DNA of 40,468 nucleotides, from contig WELA01003606.1 in the NCBI GenBank assembly GCA_009602735.1, positions 310,711 to 351,178 on the forward strand, read 5' to 3'. Numbering within the stretch: the stretch's first letter is position 1; every line of letters begins with the position of its first letter. A program made the translations under genes and the position numbers. Of the stretch, positions 38,921 to 40,468 are shown piece after piece. A model generated the notes under the pieces. That model saw only the letters and a program-made list of their open reading frames with translations, was not told where the DNA came from and ran no database searches. Source of the stretch: Mesotaenium endlicherianum (lineage: Eukaryota > Streptophyta > Zygnematophyceae > Zygnematales > Mesotaeniaceae).

Positions 38921-40195
38921 TGTGGGAAGCCGCCAGGTGGCAACAGGTCAGCTGGAATACACCATGTTCTCATGGAGGACCTAAGAGAAGCGCAAGTCTT
39001 GTGTCCAGACAGCAGGAGGAGCAGGTGCCAGGGAGCAGAAGGGGAGGGCAAGAAGCAGGAGAGAAGCAGGTGCAGACGAGAGAGGAGGAGCAGGAGCAGG
39101 AGGATGGGGACGAGGAGTAGGGGGGGGAAGGACAGAGGAAACTGCAAAGGGGAAGGAAGATGAGAGAGAGGGGGCAGGGAGAGTGGGAGGCAACACCAAA
39201 GGTCAAATTTTTATCCTGATCACGAGTGCTGTGCAAAAGCTCAGTAAGATGTATCATATCGAGGCCACTGAGGAAACACTATGTCCCTGCCCCTGTCTCT
39301 CACACGCCTTTAGTGGGTGACGGGTGAACCCCCTTCCCCCACCCCCCTCCCCAAGCCCGCTCCTGTTGCAAAGGATCAGCCCAAGTGGGGCCGTGGGAAA
39401 TATTAATCATACTTGTAAATGAATGCATATGATGCACGTAGGTGTACATATATGTAAATGTATACGTATGGATATTATATGTATAAATATATGACAACAA
39501 TATATTTGTATATGCCCCTGTAATATTTCTGCTGAAAAGATAAATCAATTGCCAGCATGCTACCCGCAAGAACACACAAGAGTACCTTAACAGTCGAAAC
39601 TTGACCCCTTTCTGCAAACCCTAATCGGGACAACACACCCTGGAGTTGCGCAAGAATCGAAGTCCGTGTGCGCGTAAGGCCTCCGTGCTGACACTCGCGA
39701 ACAAAAAAGCCCCTTGCAGATGTGGGCCCCCTAGCGTTAGATCACACAAGGCGCAATTTTGGATCTCACACCCAACCTCTCATTTAGGCGACTTCAACCT
39801 CACACCCTACCTCCCGTTGGGGCACAAAACTCAAACCCCAAAATGAGGAGCCAGGCTGACGGGCGCTGGCCTTTCCTCTAAACTTCCAGCTGAGGAAGCG
39901 GCCTGGAAAAACAACAGCAGGAACCGGCTGGAAGCACCGATTAAAAGCCCTCAGGTCTCTTCTTGGGAATTAAAGACGCCGGTGTGAGATGAAAGGATGC
40001 GTGCCAGAGATAAAAGCGGTGGAGGGGGGCCGAAAGTAGGGCTCAGGTTCCCGTGTTTGGGTTGCTTGAGTTGAATAGTTAGCAGGGCAAAGGAGCTCAG
40101 AGGGGGGCTCTGAGCGCAGAAAGGAGGGGGAGCACCCGATGCGTTAGAGGCTTGGCACGACGAGCCTGGAAATGTGCGCACGCGCTTGGATAATC
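38921..40195. other. No supported gene; low-complexity and mixed sequence
   Basis: A purine-rich AGGAGCAGGAG stretch lies at 39010-39185 and an AT-rich ATATGTA stretch at 39430-39510. This is presumably intron or upstream sequence of the minus-strand sulfate transporter. No exon was recognised. Confidence 0.5.
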
Positions 40196-40420
40196 TCTCT
40201 CGAGCGCGCGCGCGCGCGTATGCATGCGTGTATGTGTGTGTGTGTGTGTGTTCGGGTGTGGGCATGTGTTTGTGTGTGTATAATGGTGCGTGCGAGTATG
40301 CGTGTTTGCGCGCGCTCACGTGCGTGCTTGCACATGTGGTTGCTGCAAATGTGCCTGCTTGTGCGCACGCATGTGCGGACGCTCGCGCACAAGCGTGCGC
40401 GTGCGTGCACTTCTACTTGT
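40196..40420. repeat. GC/GT alternating repeat tract
   Basis: (CG)n at 40203-40218, then TATGCATGCGTGTATG and (TG)n to about 40250, then GTGCGTGC-type words to about 40410. Near-continuous purine-pyrimidine alternation favours Z-DNA and variable repeat length. Confidence 0.8.
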
Positions 40421-40468
40421 CCATGCACGCAGGCATGGGGAGAGGGGGCGGAAGGAGGAGGGGGGGGG

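Noticed and set aside
38474..39257. Plus-strand frame of 229 codons and minus-strand shadows
   Set aside because: The plus frame is antisense to the sulfate transporter exon and then runs through purine-rich simple sequence.
1..40468. tRNA or rRNA genes
   Set aside because: None recognised on either strand; the tRNA-like 12-mers are retrotransposon primer-binding sites.

Overview
This is a transposon-dense stretch of a eukaryotic nuclear genome, most likely a plant or green alga. Two fragments point to the green lineage: spliced exons encoding the STAS domain of a plant-type sulfate transporter at the right edge, and an exon resembling the C-terminus of ascorbate peroxidase inside a DNA transposon. 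The species cannot be named from sequence alone. Nearly everything else is mobile DNA.

Layout. (1) 1-3784, plus strand: the 3' part of a Ty3/gypsy chromodomain retrotransposon (family I): end of pol, an extra gene (ORF3), a polypurine tract and an LTR. (2) 3785-6019: no recognisable gene. (3) 6025-36268, minus strand: an old Ty3/gypsy element (III) bounded by two ~743-bp LTRs and split by three nested insertions. These are a solo family-I LTR (8044-8763); a full-length family-I element (9651-25606, TSD CCAAG, two 746-bp LTRs); and a complete hAT DNA transposon (26597-34011, 8-bp TSD CTCCATTC, matching terminal inverted repeats). The family-I element is itself split by a young Ty3/gypsy element II on the plus strand (10863-17834, TSD CCCTG). 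LTR divergence agrees with the nesting order: about 19 differences in the first ~320 bp for III, about 9 in 746 bp for I, and 1 in the 146 visible bp for II. (4) 36269-37682: nothing recognisable. (5) 37683-38920, minus strand: two exons of a sulfate transporter, interrupted by a 92-base poly-C run that ends in an N. (6) 38921-40468: simple sequence and low complexity.

Three points stand out. First, the hAT transposon carries a probable captured host exon (ascorbate peroxidase C-terminus). Its 5' splice site is in phase with the 3' splice site directly before the transposase start, so a peroxidase-tail/transposase fusion can be made by splicing. Second, family-I retrotransposons carry a third gene between pol and the 3' LTR: coiled coil, a Trp-rich conserved domain, an acidic tract and a Ser/Arg-Pro tail. 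Both copies have a branch point and 3' splice site immediately before its ATG, and a 5' splice-like site lies in the leader, as if it were expressed from a spliced subgenomic mRNA in the way retroviral env is. Between the two copies pol is about 91% identical in protein but ORF3 only about 50%. Similarity changes at an internal copy of the polypurine tract, suggesting module exchange. Third, elements I and II both have a textbook -1 frameshift signal (slippery heptamer plus hairpin) at the gag-pol overlap.

Gap and base-quality warnings: 767 Ns at 16922-17688, and single Ns at 18720, 24634 and 37775 that break reading frames and look like contig joins.
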